Shown: positions 10,472-21,095 of the stretch, piece by piece
Numbering within the stretch: the stretch's first letter is position 1
How the letters are laid out: every line of letters begins with the position of its first letter
Source: Collybiopsis luxurians FD-317 M1
Lineage: Eukaryota; Basidiomycota; Agaricomycetes; Agaricales; Omphalotaceae
Length of the DNA stretch: 64,000 nucleotides
Assembly: GCA_000827265.1 (NCBI GenBank)
Contig: KN834773.1
Span: forward strand, 156,248 to 220,247
Direction of reading: 5' to 3'
The notes under the pieces: model-generated
Told to the model about the DNA's origin: nothing
Databases searched by the model: none
What the model saw: only the letters and a program-made list of their open reading frames with translations
Program-made: the position numbers and the translations under genes

Positions 10472-12803
10472 TCAATCAACCCACACCGGATCGAAATCCC
10501 ATTCCGGACGGGGAACATACTTCTTACGCTCCTCCAACACTTCTGCCTCCGCTTCCATTCGGAGTTTAACTGTACGATGAACCTTGACACGACCGAGTTG
10601 CTTGTGGGGGATATGCCGCGCTTTACCGAAATTAGCCCAGCTAGAAAACTCGGTAGTGAGCGAACAAGTTTACTTGCATCAACAGGGAATTGAAAAACAT
10701 ACGCAATTTTATAAGCCCATCTCCCTCCACCTTCTCCATTGTTTGTACGATCATTAGGGTGATCTGGGTCAGCTTTGAGATGCTTAATCTTCTGTGGAAG
10801 CACCTCAAGGATCCACCACCCCGGGGATACCTTAAGCATGTCATTTATCCCGCTCAGTGCATCCTTAACATCTTCATCTTCTTCATTCATGAAATCGGTT
10901 AGGAAGTGGCTCTGGTATAGGCCAAGCGGGGAGTTGATCGCGACCGGAGAGCTAACGGCAGAGCCACTTGCTTCAGATGCAGCCCGACTACGACTTACGG
11001 CTGTAATGGCCAGAGGACGTTGTCGAACTTGAGGCCAGAGCGTGTCAGGATCCAACCCGACTTTCTTGAGCATTTCTCGATGGAACAGGATACCTGTTTT
11101 AGTCTTGAAGCATTCACGAATCATCCAGCGGAGCGGAATGCGAGAGAGAGCGTTGCGGGTTTTGTTCTTGACTGCTCCGCCACCGACATCTGCATATGTG
11201 CGTGTAAGTATTGAATATCAAGGCAGAGTGACAGGAAGAAAGGAAACTGCATACCGCAATGACAACCGGCAAACCAGACCTCTTCTACATCTGTAGAGCC
11301 TTGTGAGCTCGAATCGACACCGACGATGGCGTCAAATTCTTGCTCATACTCGTGGAGGGTTTTGTCCGTCGAAGTTTTCCGGGTATTGCCATTCGTTGCT
11401 TGTTGAAGAGACATTTCTTGGTCCTTTCGTTTGGGGTTCGATTTGGGCATCACTCCTTCAGGCACACCAAATTTTGAGCTCAAGTGCTCTTTGTGTTGGT
11501 GGTGAGGTACTTCATGCGTCCATAAAGATGGGACAAATCTTGCTCGATGCTCGTCCAAAGAAAGTGCATGTCGGAAATACCTGACATTGTTGTTGGAACT
11601 AGTGAAGGGAAGTCGTCTGTTGATAAATCCGATGGATGCAACCGTGTCCCTAGAGAAAGAGTGGATCCATTTTAAATGGGGAGGATAGGTAGGTTTGTGT
11701 TCAAACAGCTACTGACCAGAGTCCGAGAAACTCAATATCAACGTCGATGGAAAATGCCTGTTTGAAAGCCGAACTGAGCTGCCAGCCGGTCTCGTCTTCC
11801 CTTGAATACATCTTATACGCAAACGGTACTTGCTGAAGGTTGTGACGAGGGAGTAACCCAACCTTGTGGATCCTAAGCATATTTCGTCATCACTTACATC
11901 TGTGAAAAGGAACAAATGACCTACATTCCGGCCAAGGCACGGGCGGTCTATCGTCAGAAGAACATGTTCAGAAATAGACAATGTCAAAGTTATATGCGAA
12001 AAGGCAAACTTACATATGCTCCACGAGAGAATCTGAGAGGAGTGTCAGTGTGGTGTATTTTCAATTTCGGAGAACTCATGACTCACCCAAATATACAGAT
12101 CTTATCTCCAATGCTGTCTGTCAACAGATCAGTTGCTGACAGGCTTCTAGCTTGGACTCCACCATAACTCACAATTTTGCATCAGAAATTCATAGCCGCC
12201 TTAGGCACAAAGTGACATGGAGTTGTCAACAATTTAAAAAAATAAATACCAAAAGGAGAACTTACTCATGACATGCGCGTCGAGGTGGTGTCCAAACATC
12301 ATATCCAATACCTTGTGCAATTTTGCCATCGCTGGCTGGGCGATTTGAGGAATGGTATATGTCCCGATACCGGCCTGAAAGCAAACGAAGTCAACATTGA
12401 AACTGAGTGCACAAGTTAAATGGGATCACCTGGTAGTAAACAAGCTGTTGCCAAGGGTCGTCCTTCTTCAACATTGAGAACAGATTGACCACATTGCTGT
12501 TCTGTTTCACAGATACATAATCAGTTGTTTCCGTGTTCAAAAGTGAAAGAAATAACAAACGTCGTCGTCAAATTGGTCGCCTAAATACAAGACACGAATC
12601 ATTTCCTAGGAGAGAAACACTCGAAAAACATTCAACGCACCTGTGCCGTCAAAGCATAGAACGAGCGTTCTATGTTTGTGTGTTTCTGGGATCACATCCT
12701 CGAGACTCGCCGGAGAAAATGGGGCTCGACGATTGTCAGCATGAGAATATTCTGGGGGTAAGCTGAGTGTTCTGTTATGGTTGGCCATATTCTTGAGAGT
12801 CAT
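10472..12803 (-). CDS. DUF2235 alpha/beta-hydrolase domain protein, tandem copy 3
   Basis: Twelve exons could be read. The first encodes MTLKNMANHNRTLSLPPEYS and HKHRTLVLCFDGT. A 20-nt microexon completes GDQFDDD. Two ordinary exons carry NSNVVNLFSMLKKDDP and AGIGTYTIPQIAQP to HHLDAHVM. Four microexons of about 27, 31, 19 and 23 nt then encode GYEFLMQN, SIGDKICIFG, FSRGAY and TARALAGM. Long exons follow with IHKVGLLPRHNLQQVPFAYK, FRHALSLDEHRARF, VEEVWFAGCHCDVGGGAV, IPLRWMIRECF and PGWWILEVLPQKIK, ending PEWDFDPVWVD. The serine of G-F-S-R-G is the expected nucleophile. About 560 residues, no disruption seen. Substrate and localisation cannot be told from sequence; no signal peptide is evident. 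Confidence 0.86.
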
Positions 12804-14450
12804 TTGGGTCGAATTTTACTATGTCATTCCGTTTCTTTTTCCCTGACTTAAATATGCTGCAAGCGACATTTGTGGAGCAGTAGCGCAGAGCTGAACCGAA
12901 TAACAGAGTGGCTCCCAGTTGCAAGTAATACAGGGACGGATGCTGAGATTATTAGACACTCCAACGGATACTTCAGTACGGATGAACAGTTGATCAAAAG
13001 CTGGAACCGAACAGGTAAGGCTGAAGCCTTGGAGTACTGAACGCCGTCTGGCAGGTTGGCAAACCCTGTCCCGACTTCGAAGATGAGAGAGAAATACTGA
13101 ATACACACCGAATACCAGGATTCACATTCGCTACTTCGGAAAGCTCGAGAGGACAAGCGGTACCAGAAGAGTGGGCCTCTTGTACACAGTAACGAGTTTG
13201 GATCGGACCGCGTTCTCAATGGAAGCGTCACAAGTATTGGATTCGCCAACAAATGTCTTTAAAAATTCCATAAGATTTAACATTCGATAAGGGAAGATCA
13301 AGCCAAGCCGCAAGCCTATTCGGTGTGAAACCTACCTCGCACTAAAACTGTACCTCTGACAACATTAGCCTACCAACAGAAAGAGCTTCGGAATGCTTAA
13401 ACTTTTAGCTCACTATCTGCGATTCGAGCCTCCTTCAACCGATCGACAGCATTTAGCTAAACAATCAGTCAACCTTTCCATCCTCCTTACACAACCTACC
13501 TCATCCAAAGAGGTTGTGCAAAAGCTAGTGAAGGACCAGGATCAAGCTGTGCTGGACGACTGTATGTCCGTTGGTCCATTGCAGCTCCCGATAGTGATTA
13601 CTGGTACAGGTGCTTGATCACATATTATGAACTGTCAAGTAAACGGTTTAGTTTGAGCACGACGAGGGGCAAAACGGTGCATCGTACCTGTAATTGGTTA
13701 AGTAGAGTGCTTCGGATGAGGTGTGCTGTTCGAGAGGTAGAGTGGGGAATAGGATGGGGAGTACCTGCATCGGCACACACGGACTGGCGGTGTAGATAGA
13801 ATGCGGAATACTGGGAGGTCGTTGGCAGGTAAGTACAGAGGATAAGGGTACGTCGGTACACTCAGGTTCCCCTTAAAGTTAGACTAGAAAAATAGACGAG
13901 ATTGATTAGGTCTTCGGTAGCTCGCTGTTTGAGCATGCTTGATAGACAGTTGCCTCTATGAATGGTGCTACGAACGGAGCCGAGCGTGGTCCGACGTTGA
14001 GTGGAATACTAAATAGCTGTAGCCTGGTTAGCCATCTCGAAGAATATTAATAATACACTCGGTCACGTGAATGAATTCCTACTCAGGTACCGAGAGGTAT
14101 CAGGAACAAGTATCCAGCGTGGTGGCGGAGGTGGTGGCAGTAACGGAACCGACCCTTCATTGAATATGATAGCGTCCATCCAGAGGCCCCATCCTAGTCG
14201 CCTTATTCAAGGTTCCCCGCAAATTCCCCAAAAATTCCGTATAGCTTTCTGAATCAGTGATCTCCGCGACTTCTCAATAGCTATTGACTCGGGATGATAC
14301 CGTGTCTCCGGCACCTGGACAGATAGCTTGAAGCTCTCGTTGTGCGTAAGCTCGTCAGGGGATAAAAGATTCTAAAATGCCTTCAGAGTCTCAATGCTTT
14401 CCTACAGCCTTCGTTAAATTTAAAAAAATCCTAGTCACGGTTTTGCATCC
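12804..14450. other. Intergenic region between DUF2235 copy 3 and the copy 4 pseudogene
   Basis: The first 300 bp resemble the upstream sequence of copies 1 and 4 (a hydrophobic open stretch on the minus strand ending close to each start). The rest shows no recognisable gene. A short open frame at 13393-13617 (+) and a GGT-rich run near 14120-14145 have no supporting motif. Confidence 0.4.
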
Positions 14451-16146
14451 TCAATCCACTCAAACTGGTTCGAATCACTTCAGACGCGGAACATACTTCT
14501 TACACTCCGCTAATGCTGCTGTCTCTGCCTCCTTCGGATTTTCACGGTACAATTAACTTTGATACCAGGATCCACCACCCCCCGACATCTGCTTGTATGC
14601 GTGTAAATATCGGATGTCAAGATAAAGTGACAAAATGATGATGGAAGAAAGAATTGCATACCGCAGTGACAACCAGCAAACCAAGCTTCTTCTACATGAG
14701 TAGACGCCTGTGAGCTCGAATCGACATCGATAGTGGCATCAAATTCTTGCTCAAGCTCATTGAGAGCTTTGTCCGAGTCCGACGAGCTCATGGTGCTATT
14801 TGCCGATCGCCGTTGAGACGTTTCTTGGTCCCGTTGTTTGGGACTCGATTTGGGCATCGCTCCGTCAGGCACTCCAAATTGCAAGCTCAAGTGGGGCTCA
14901 GATTGGTGTTGAGGTAGTCCGTGCATCCATGACCATAAGGATGGAACGAATCTTGCTCGATGCTCGTCTAAAGAAAGTGCGTGTCGGAAATATCTGACGG
15001 TGTTATTGGAACTGTTCAAGGGAAGTCGTCTGTTGATAAATCCTATAGACGCAACTGTATCCCTTGAAAAAGAACGAATCCATTTTGAGCGGGTGGAAGT
15101 GCCAGGTTCGTTTTGAGAAACAACTACTTCCCAGAGTCCAAGAAACTCAATATCAACGTCTAAGGAGAACGACTGTTTAAAAGCTGAACTCAGCCTCCAT
15201 CCTTTTTTATCTTCTCTTGAATACAACTTACAGGAGGTTGTGACGAGGAAGCAGCCCGACTTTATGAATCCTAAATATGAGCGGTTAATACTTACATTCA
15301 TTCATAAGAGGGAGTGATCATACATTCCAGCCAAACCACGAGCGGTCTACCATCAGAACAGCATATTTACAATTGAGACAAAATGTACCAGTCACAAAAC
15401 GCGTTCAAGCAGACTTACATATGCTCCATGGGAAAACCTGACAGAAACATTAGCGTGATGCCCTTTTTCCCAAAGTTCTCTACCCACCCAAATATACAAA
15501 TCTTGTCGCCAATACTGTCTGCACATGTTTCAGTCAGACTTCCAGCTCAAAAGACTGCGCAGTGACTCATAGTTCTGCTTCAGAAATTCATAGCCGCCTA
15601 AAATAGATTGTCAAATTGTCGCATACGAGTTCGAACACTACTAAAATAGACATAATCAGCATATCCAATATCTTGTGCAGCTTTGTCAACCATGGCTGAG
15701 CGATCTGAGGAATGGTATATGTCCCAATACCAGCCTGAAAGTGGCAGAGGGACTAAGTATTTTCGATGAGTGCGGAAGCCAGATGGGACTACCTGGTAGG
15801 AAACCAGCTATTGAGAAGGGTCTTCCTTCTTCAACATTGAGAACAGATTAACGACATTACTGTTCTGTTTTTTACATGCACAGTCAATTGTTTACTCCTA
15901 GAAGATTTCCTTGACCGAAGACCAACGTACATCGTCGTCAAATTGGTCCTCTAAAAATGAGGTATTCTTCAGTTCTCTCGAGATAACTTCTCGAGCCGTT
16001 CAACGCACCAGCACCCTCAAAGCATAACACGTCCCATGTTTATGCGTTTCGGGTATCACATCTTCCAGGCTCCCAATAAAAATGGGTGGACGACGGTTGT
16101 CGGTACGTGAGTATTCTGGAGGTAAACTGAGCTTATTGGGAGCCAT
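14451..16146 (-). pseudogene. DUF2235 tandem copy 4, deleted pseudogene
   Basis: Starts at 16146 with MAPNKLSLPPEYSRTDNRR, collinear with the intact copies. The FDGTG motif is destroyed by a small deletion and the Asp is changed (the sequence reads CYALRVL where CFDGTG is expected). The exon for the HHLDAHVM motif is cut near 15650. The Q-Q-V-P-F-A-Y-K segment after the HKVGLLP block is missing near 15230. Everything between the start of the DVGGG exon and the PGWW block is gone, joined at 14575-14590. The last exon has in-frame stops (near 14460-14490). Blocks such as DEHRARFVPSLW and VEEAWFAGCHCG survive well, so the loss is fairly recent. Confidence 0.88.
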
Positions 16147-17569
16147 TCAATTCGGATCCGGGTATGTAGTCCCGTCGCTTACCCGTAGACTTAAATATTC
16201 ATGCTTGAGGCGATTCCTCTGGAACATTACGGCAGAGCTGAAGCAAATATTAGAGTTGCCACCAGTTCCAAGAACCCCGAGGACAGACAAGGACAAATAG
16301 GTACAGATAAACGGTTGAACAACAGCTAAAGTGGAAGGGCTGGAAGCCGTCAGATTGACAAACGCCCTGGGGACTTTGGATTGGAAATGAGAAAGATGAG
16401 TGCGACCTCGTGCGTCCGCAAGGCCAAATACTGACCGCGCACTGCGAACAGAGGATGATTCTTGCGACTGAAGAGCTCGACAGGATACCCAGGCATCTAA
16501 GAGTACCAGGGGAGTGGGTAATCTTTTTGTGAGTAGACTGCCGATATGCACTGACAATCAATGCATGTGTATATAGTCCTGAAAGGATGACAAGCTTCTT
16601 GCTCACTCTCGCGCTGTCACAGTCACATGTCCAAATCAAGTCGCGTCCTCAGAATACATGCCAATAGAGATTCAGCGCGTAATGTCTTTGATCCGCTGGT
16701 AATCTCACTTTGATTGGTATTACAGAACGAGTATATAGTCCATTAAACCCTTATAAAATAAAATAACTTGAAGTTGGAACAACGATTCGATAAGAAAAGA
16801 AAAAAAAATCCCAATCACCACTAATTTTTGTTGTTCGTTTCTCCCAGCTGTAGTGGTCGTGTGCCTTTGATAAATGTCTGTCGTAGCATCTCCACTCGAG
16901 GGTAGTCATACATATGGAGATTATATATGCCAGTTGGACTGAATAAGTAGTGAACCAGCAGAGATTATGTCTAGTCCGAGACATTCGACTTTTAAATATT
17001 AAATCTCCATTGTATGTTTCTTTTGTTCAGGCCGAAGTTGTCGAATAGCTGTCGACTGTAACAAGAATGCTAAGGGATATATCATCTTGGCGGAGCCATT
17101 TATCGGAATCACTTCCAATCCTCTGTCTATCCGATTCCTAGGTCCATAGTGAGATATCTTGAGAAGTGCTGGCGACGTAGCTATTAGCTCTTTGATACTT
17201 CTTCGCCGGTTTGATCCAAGATAGGACGGCTTGCGGCATCATTAGATGCCGTGACATTGGCACCGCACAGCCGTAATCGTAAGCCGTTTTTACGGTTCGG
17301 CCCTTTCAGTTGAGTTACTCAGCCACGGACGGTCTTTTATCGGACACAACGGACCTCATATGTTCTTATCGCATTGAGGTGAGATCTCACAGCCCAATTT
17401 AAAGTTTAGTCACAGGTTTCTGGGGCATTCTGTTCGTATTTTGTGACTCCTTTTCGCATGAATGCAACTTACTCACAGCTTTCGCGGGAGCGTAAGTAGT
17501 GGCTGACTCATTTCGAGTGCTGTTAATATTATATCAAGGCAACTGAATGGACCTCCTTTAAGCCATAAC
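16147..17569. other. Intergenic region upstream of DUF2235 copy 4
   Basis: Contains the copy-4 version of the duplicated 5' flank (CTCGCGCTGTCACAG near 16605; the CGGACACAACGGACCTCAT block near 17330; TTTAGTCACAGGTTT near 17405). A short TACGG-rich stretch near 17250-17305 resembles one end of the 9019-9256 MITE and may be a decayed copy. No gene seen. Confidence 0.5.
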
Positions 17570-19181
17570 ATGCGGGACCTCACTTCGACACCTTACATTG
17601 GCGACGTTCAGCAGACTATTGCGGCTCAAGATGCTGAATGGACTGCCCAAAATAACACTTTACCTATTCAGTCGCCTAATTCCACTGTCACATCGGACAG
17701 CAGGATCTCTACAGTAGCCGCTACTCCTGTACTCTCGCCTACCTCTACAGACAGCAGCACACTAAGATTCACTCAACCCCATTCTGACGCTCCAGTCACT
17801 ACTCCCAGTCACCCATCCTCTACATTGCCGTTAATTAGTCCATTGATACATCCAGCTCTACCATTGGCTAGAGAGTATAATACACCCTCTCCGGGCATTA
17901 CTTCAGCAATCTCGGACTCGTTGTCTCAACTTCCTCAATCTCTGCGTAATGGACTGGCCTCTCCCACTATTCCTATGCGCCCGTCCTCGTTACCTCGATC
18001 TTTTAGGCGAACTCAATATCATCCTGAAAGCGATGAAAGCAGCGAGGCCTCATACGTACCGGACAGACGTACACCCAGAGTGAGGTGGGACCTACCGGAA
18101 GTTCCTCCAGTCAGTGCACCACCTTCCACGGCGCCAGCACACCCTGGGCTAATAACTCCGCTGTGGACATCGACTCCACCTGGACTCAGCGCATTTCCCC
18201 TTGTTGCGCCCAATACCGCAGCCCCCACTCCTCCTTGGTATCATACCCCGCACCCCTTGCCACTTTTCCCCCATCTGCCCTCCCATGGCATGAATCGACC
18301 ATTTCAGACTCATTCGGATCTTCAAGGTGGCGGTGTGTCTGTAAATTCTTCCCCTGCCCCGCATCATCGCCCTATTCCTGAATTGACACCCGGGGCACCT
18401 TACATGGAGTCTCACCCTCTTCCTACGAATCTCGGCGCGGAAAATCTCCGCCACACATTCGGACAGCCTCAATATGGACCTCAAGGCGTCTACACGTATT
18501 CTGAGCAAATTCATGGCAGGTTCTTCCTGCAAGATGGAAATATTGACTTTCGGGTACGTTGAAAATTCGATGTTCCCGGCAGTAAGCAATAAAAAATAAT
18601 TCTCAGGTCAACAACGTGCTATTTAGAGTTCACCGTCATTTTTTCTTCCCAAATGCTAAAGCTCTCCTCATCATGGGCCCGATGCTTCCGTCGGTCATTG
18701 ATTTGACTGCGTTCGGCTTTAGTCCCTCGGATTTTGCCCTGTTGCTCTCAATAATTTATCCAAGGTAAAAACATCGCTTATGCTCAGTGAATGCGGCTAT
18801 TAACCGCTATTTTGAAGGACCTTTGGGACTTATGAAATCCATGGCGTGGACGGGTGGAGTACGGTCCTCAAAGTCGCCACGGCCTTAAACATGAGGGACA
18901 TTCGTAATCTTGCCATTAAGCAGCTTGCAGAAATCGCTCCGCCCGCTGATCGCATTATGATGGCGAAGAAGTACCATGTACAAAGTTGGATGATCCCCGC
19001 TTTCAAAGAGCTTTGCGCGAGTACCGAGCCTATATCGGAAGAAGAGGGGCACAAGCTCGGAGTTGAGGGATTGATTAAACTTGCCCAGATGAAGCATGAA
19101 CTGCAGAAGAATATCGGGAACTATTTAGATTCTGGAAGGGTGGATCAGATGGTCCGAGGGTTGATCGACTCTGAGATGTAA
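17570..19181 (+). CDS. BTB/POZ domain protein with long disordered N-terminus
   Basis: Three exons (17570-18553, 18607-18764, 18818-19181) encode 501 residues. Residues 1-~305 are Ser/Pro/Thr-rich and probably disordered. From about residue 310 the agaricomycete BTB pattern appears: GRFFLQDGNIDFRVNNVLF, RVHRHFFFPNAKA, then SPSDFALLLSIIYPRTF across the second intron, then GWSTVLKVATALNMRDIRNL and AIKQL. The C-terminal helices (PADRIMMAKKYHV and following) match the tail found in many Agaricomycetes BTB proteins. Such proteins are numerous in mushroom genomes and may act as adaptors for cullin-3 or other complexes, but no partner can be named here. Start: first ATG of the open frame; an upstream exon is not excluded. 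Confidence 0.85.
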
Positions 19182-19961
19182 AAGGAGGGATAAGTGTATA
19201 TTTGTGGCGATTTTTTCATGTCGGTTGCAGTCGAATGATACCGACTTGACATTCAACTTGTCTGCAAAGAACCTAAACTATCTTGAACAACAGATTGTAT
19301 TTTTGCGCCACGTACATACATACATAATTTTATTTGATATTAAACCCTAGATAAAACCGCGATATCAGGTTCAAGTTGTGGAATTCTACAGAAACAATAT
19401 ACTCCAAGCTCTGCAGGTTCTTCTCCCGTTATTCTCGTCAATGACTCTCAGGATTCAGGGGACGGTTTCAGGGCTGTTCTGTGAAAGAATTGATTCGCCA
19501 CTCTGAATCACCTCGAGCTCGCCCCAATAAAAATAACGACAAAGTATTGGACCAGGAATAAGTTATGACAGGAGTTTAATCATGAGAGTAGAATGTGATT
19601 TCACTGCGCGCGCTCCAAGTCTGAGCTCATGTACGTACTGCACCGCGCTCCTCCTCACACGTACTTCGCCATGTGTTTGCCCAATTTCCTTTCTTTTTCT
19701 TAGTCACTAACACGTAGCCGACTCCGCATGACATTTACAGCGGACTTTAAAAATCAAGCTGAAGAATGGGCAGTATACAATGACCAATGGAATAATGGTC
19801 GGCGCGAAAGCATACTAGTCGTTTACTTAAAGATAGCTACGAACTTTTGACCGATTGAGGTACTCGTGTAAATCTATGTAGTTGGACTCGAACAGGCTAA
19901 CCGGAAATCTCGCAGTTGGCCAGGGCTGTGGATTTGAAGTTGAGTTGAACCAGGTTTGGAT
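19182..19961. other. Intergenic region
   Basis: 3' region of the BTB gene and 3' region of the small gene that follows on the minus strand. Nothing else recognisable. Confidence 0.4.
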
Positions 19962-20567
19962 TCAGTGGTGAATGTTCCACACGGGACCATTGTATATATG
20001 TTCCGTCCCTCTCTGATAAACGCTTCGCGAAAAAAAAGGCATTCAGGTACCAGCAACCGGGGGAGGGGCGATGCCTTGCAATGCCATGATCCTTCGCCTA
20101 CTTACATGGAATATAGCCACATCTCACGCTGCCCAGGATGTCCGTCCTTCGATTCATGGATCCCTGAGTACATTGTCGCTGATATGGCTTAGACTTGAAG
20201 TTGTACGAAGCGATGCTTAACGGATGAACCACATTACTTGCCTGAAATGAGTCCGGAACTTCTTGAAGAGTTCCAGCGGTAGTGAAGTGTCGGATGGATT
20301 GCCGTTTGTCTCGCGTGAATTCCTCGCTTTTCTGCTCCTCAAGCTTTCGGGAGAATGTGCATGATTCCTCTGCCTGCCAAAATTGGAAAAAATCTGTTGT
20401 AAATTGTGGCGTCGGCTCAACGAGCTTAGACCGATGTCAGTACATGTACATACATAGATTCGCAGATAGAATTTATGGAGTTTGATCATTTGAAGACATG
20501 CCATGGTCAAAGATCGAAAGTTACCGTCAAAATCAATGGCTGGCCGTTTTCCTGGATCGAATGGCAT
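19962..20567 (-). CDS. Small four-exon hypothetical protein (110 residues)
   Basis: Reconstructed by splicing: exons 20567-20525, 20393-20238, 20178-20106 and 20022-19962, all with GT-AG introns of 128, 59, 83 bp. The joined frame stays open from MPFDPGKRPAIDFD through FFQFWQAEESCTFSRKLEEQ, then HFTTAGTLQEVPDSFQ, then GIHESKDGHPGQREMWLYS, to GPVWNIHH and a TGA. Three junctions all keeping one frame is unlikely by chance. It resembles no family I recognise. A helical charged middle (EEQKSEEFTRDKRQ) is visible. No signal peptide. It could also be a remnant of a larger gene. RNA-seq would decide. Confidence 0.4.
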
Positions 20568-21095
20568 GTTCACTACGGCTACTTCATGTTATCAAAGAAA
20601 GCACAGGGACATTCGCGGTTGAAAGAACAGGGACGTTCGCATTTAATAGTTTAGCAAATCGTTTTTTAGAACTCGCCCTTGCGTTCAATTGAAGTGCAGA
20701 TTGCTTGAAAAGTTTCGAAAGAGAAAATCTCTTTGAAAGGAGAGAGTTGAATAACTTCTAACTAATACATAACGCCTCGGAATGAAGAGAATGGATAATA
20801 TGAATGAAAGCCAAAAGATGGATATGCATTGTAGATTCTGCAATGAATGGCTGCAGTGTAACGATCCTCGAGTGGATCCATGTAGATCCAGGTCACGTTG
20901 ACCATCCGACAGTCGGGCGTATCAGCCATCACGCCATCAACCTTATCCTGAACGTTCCTTTTTTTTCTCAACTCTCGTAAACGCCTACTTCGCCGTGCAC
21001 AGTTTCTCGTCATCAGTATGGAGCTGTCCTGATATATAAGTCCAACAACTTTCTACTCTCTCCCTTACAACCAGGCTTTTCATTTGACCACTATC
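20568..21095. other. Divergent intergenic region
   Basis: Likely promoter space between the small minus-strand gene and the flavin oxidoreductase. A TATA-like ATATATAA lies near 21033, about 60 bp before the ATG at 21096. Confidence 0.4.

Noticed and set aside
18149..18589. 146-codon minus-strand frame
   Set aside because: Antisense to the BTB gene's Pro/Ser-rich exon.
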